Of a stretch of DNA of 39,949 bases, positions 39,670 through 39,949 are shown one piece after another. Every line of letters begins with the position of its first letter. The stretch's first letter is position 1. Origin of the DNA: CAZKRU01 sp964555235 (GTDB taxonomy: Bacteria > Verrucomicrobiota > Verrucomicrobiia > Methylacidiphilales > CAMAQI01). The notes beneath the pieces are model-generated. The model made no database searches and was not told the DNA's origin. It saw nothing but the letters and a program-made list of their open reading frames with translations. A program made the translations under genes and the position numbers. The stretch lies in NCBI GenBank assembly GCA_964555235.1, contig CAZKRU010000039.1, forward strand, positions 1-39,949. Direction: 5' to 3'.

Positions 39670-39791
39670 CTCTCATCCTTCCCGGACCAAAGGGTCCAGC
39701 TGGGTTTGGCACCTCGACGAAGTCTTGTTTCCAAGGGCTTCCGGTTGCCGCGGCTTCATAGGGCCAGTCCCTCTGCCGCTCTCGATAAGAG
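39670..39791 (-). promoter_or_regulatory. SAM-I (S-box) riboswitch
   Basis: Read on the minus strand, all conserved S-box parts occur in order: the P1 5' strand CTCTTATC (39784-39791), GAGGGACTGGCCC, GAAGCC, GGCAACC, GGTGCCAA, and GGATGAGAG as the P1 3' strand (39670-39678). The eight P1 base pairs match, including one G-U. SAM binding should shut down the genes when methionine/SAM is ample. The 70-nt platform contains a CGACAG/CTGTCG hairpin but no U-run, so whether control is by transcription or translation is unclear. Confidence 0.97.
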
Positions 39792-39799
39792 TCGATTGC

Positions 39800-39827
39800 A
39801 AGATATCAACGGATCAAGATTTGTCAA
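39800..39827 (-). promoter_or_regulatory. Promoter of the riboswitch operon
   Basis: On the minus strand a perfect -35 TTGACA (39822-39827) and a -10 TATCTT (39800-39805) are 16 bp apart. Transcription would start about seven to nine bases downstream, right at the 5' end of the SAM-I aptamer. The position fits housekeeping sigma-70-type control. Confidence 0.8.
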
Positions 39828-39850
39828 TGGGTTTTTGGAATCTCTCTTTT

Positions 39851-39876
39851 CGCGCGGAGGAGCGGAGATCGCGGAG
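39851..39876. repeat. Single CGGAG-unit repeat arm at the right edge
   Basis: Units CGCGCGGAG, GAGCGGAG and ATCGCGGAG form one arm of the CGGAG family (see 3118-3208). A second arm could lie beyond the window or be absent. No gene is seen from 39792 to the window end at 39949. Confidence 0.65.
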
Positions 39877-39949
39877 GGTCGCATTTGTAGTAAGTTGAGA
39901 CCTCTGCAAAAGTGGTGAAGTGGCGTGAAAAATGCTTGAGGAAGAGATG

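Overview
This window looks like chromosome from a diderm (Gram-negative-type) bacterium with about 50% GC. Members of the Verrucomicrobiota or a related PVC lineage fit best. That guess rests on the Tad-type CpaB/CpaC/CpaE set, the tandem Lrp-fold siroheme-decarboxylase-like protein, the many small lipoproteins and the very repetitive intergenic hairpins. No rRNA or tRNA was seen, so the phylum is inference only. Gene density is high, and many genes are coupled by ATGA, GTGA, TAGTG or TGATG overlaps.

Layout. 1-4.3 kb: an edge-truncated solute-binding protein, then alaS, ridA and pyrE. 4.5-9.1 kb: a Tad/Flp-type CpaB-secretin-CpaE set without motor or platform genes. 9.1-13.4 kb: a phosphotriesterase-family hydrolase, a fused AhbA/AhbB (NirDL)-like protein, a MazG/dUTPase-like NTP hydrolase, a DUF456 membrane protein and galE. 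13.4-14.7 kb: an AT-richer patch of unrecognised genes. 14.8-18.5 kb (minus strand): an operon running UbiE/MenG-like methyltransferase, EamA-like membrane protein, HydE/BioB-like radical SAM protein, an 89-aa membrane protein, ThiH, ThiS. 18.6-21.3 kb: two small exported proteins and a GT39-like glycosyltransferase. 21.3-25.3 kb: a YdjC-like deacetylase, a papain-fold-like lipoprotein, and a ketosynthase pair of KS-alpha/KS-beta type. 25.0-28.8 kb (minus): A-type Fe-S carrier, fused ABC permease, TPR protein, hpt, lipoprotein. 29.2-34.3 kb: a ParDE/RelBE-type toxin-antitoxin pair, an M20 peptidase, rmuC and metG. 34.5-36.9 kb (minus): LpoB-like, COG3014-like and YcfL-like lipoproteins. 37.0-37.7 kb: an orphan PhoB-type response regulator. 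37.8-39.8 kb (minus): a SAM-I riboswitch, then a threonine-synthase-like PLP enzyme, a MoaD/ThiS-like sulfur carrier and a stand-alone NIL domain.

The strongest discovery candidate is the last operon. A clear SAM-I (S-box) riboswitch with a promoter directly upstream controls a threonine-synthase homologue, a Gly-Gly-ended sulfur carrier and a NIL protein. This argues that the PLP enzyme makes homocysteine (or another methionine precursor) from O-phosphohomoserine and a protein thiocarboxylate, rather than threonine. Second is a pair of GTAG-headed REP palindromes lying in frame inside a ketosynthase gene, which adds about 21 codons just before its C-terminal glycine motif. The same REP classes occur between genes elsewhere in the window. 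Third is a set of several intergenic repeat families that share one design: inverted arms built from about three degenerate 8-10-bp units. They lie mostly right after stop codons.
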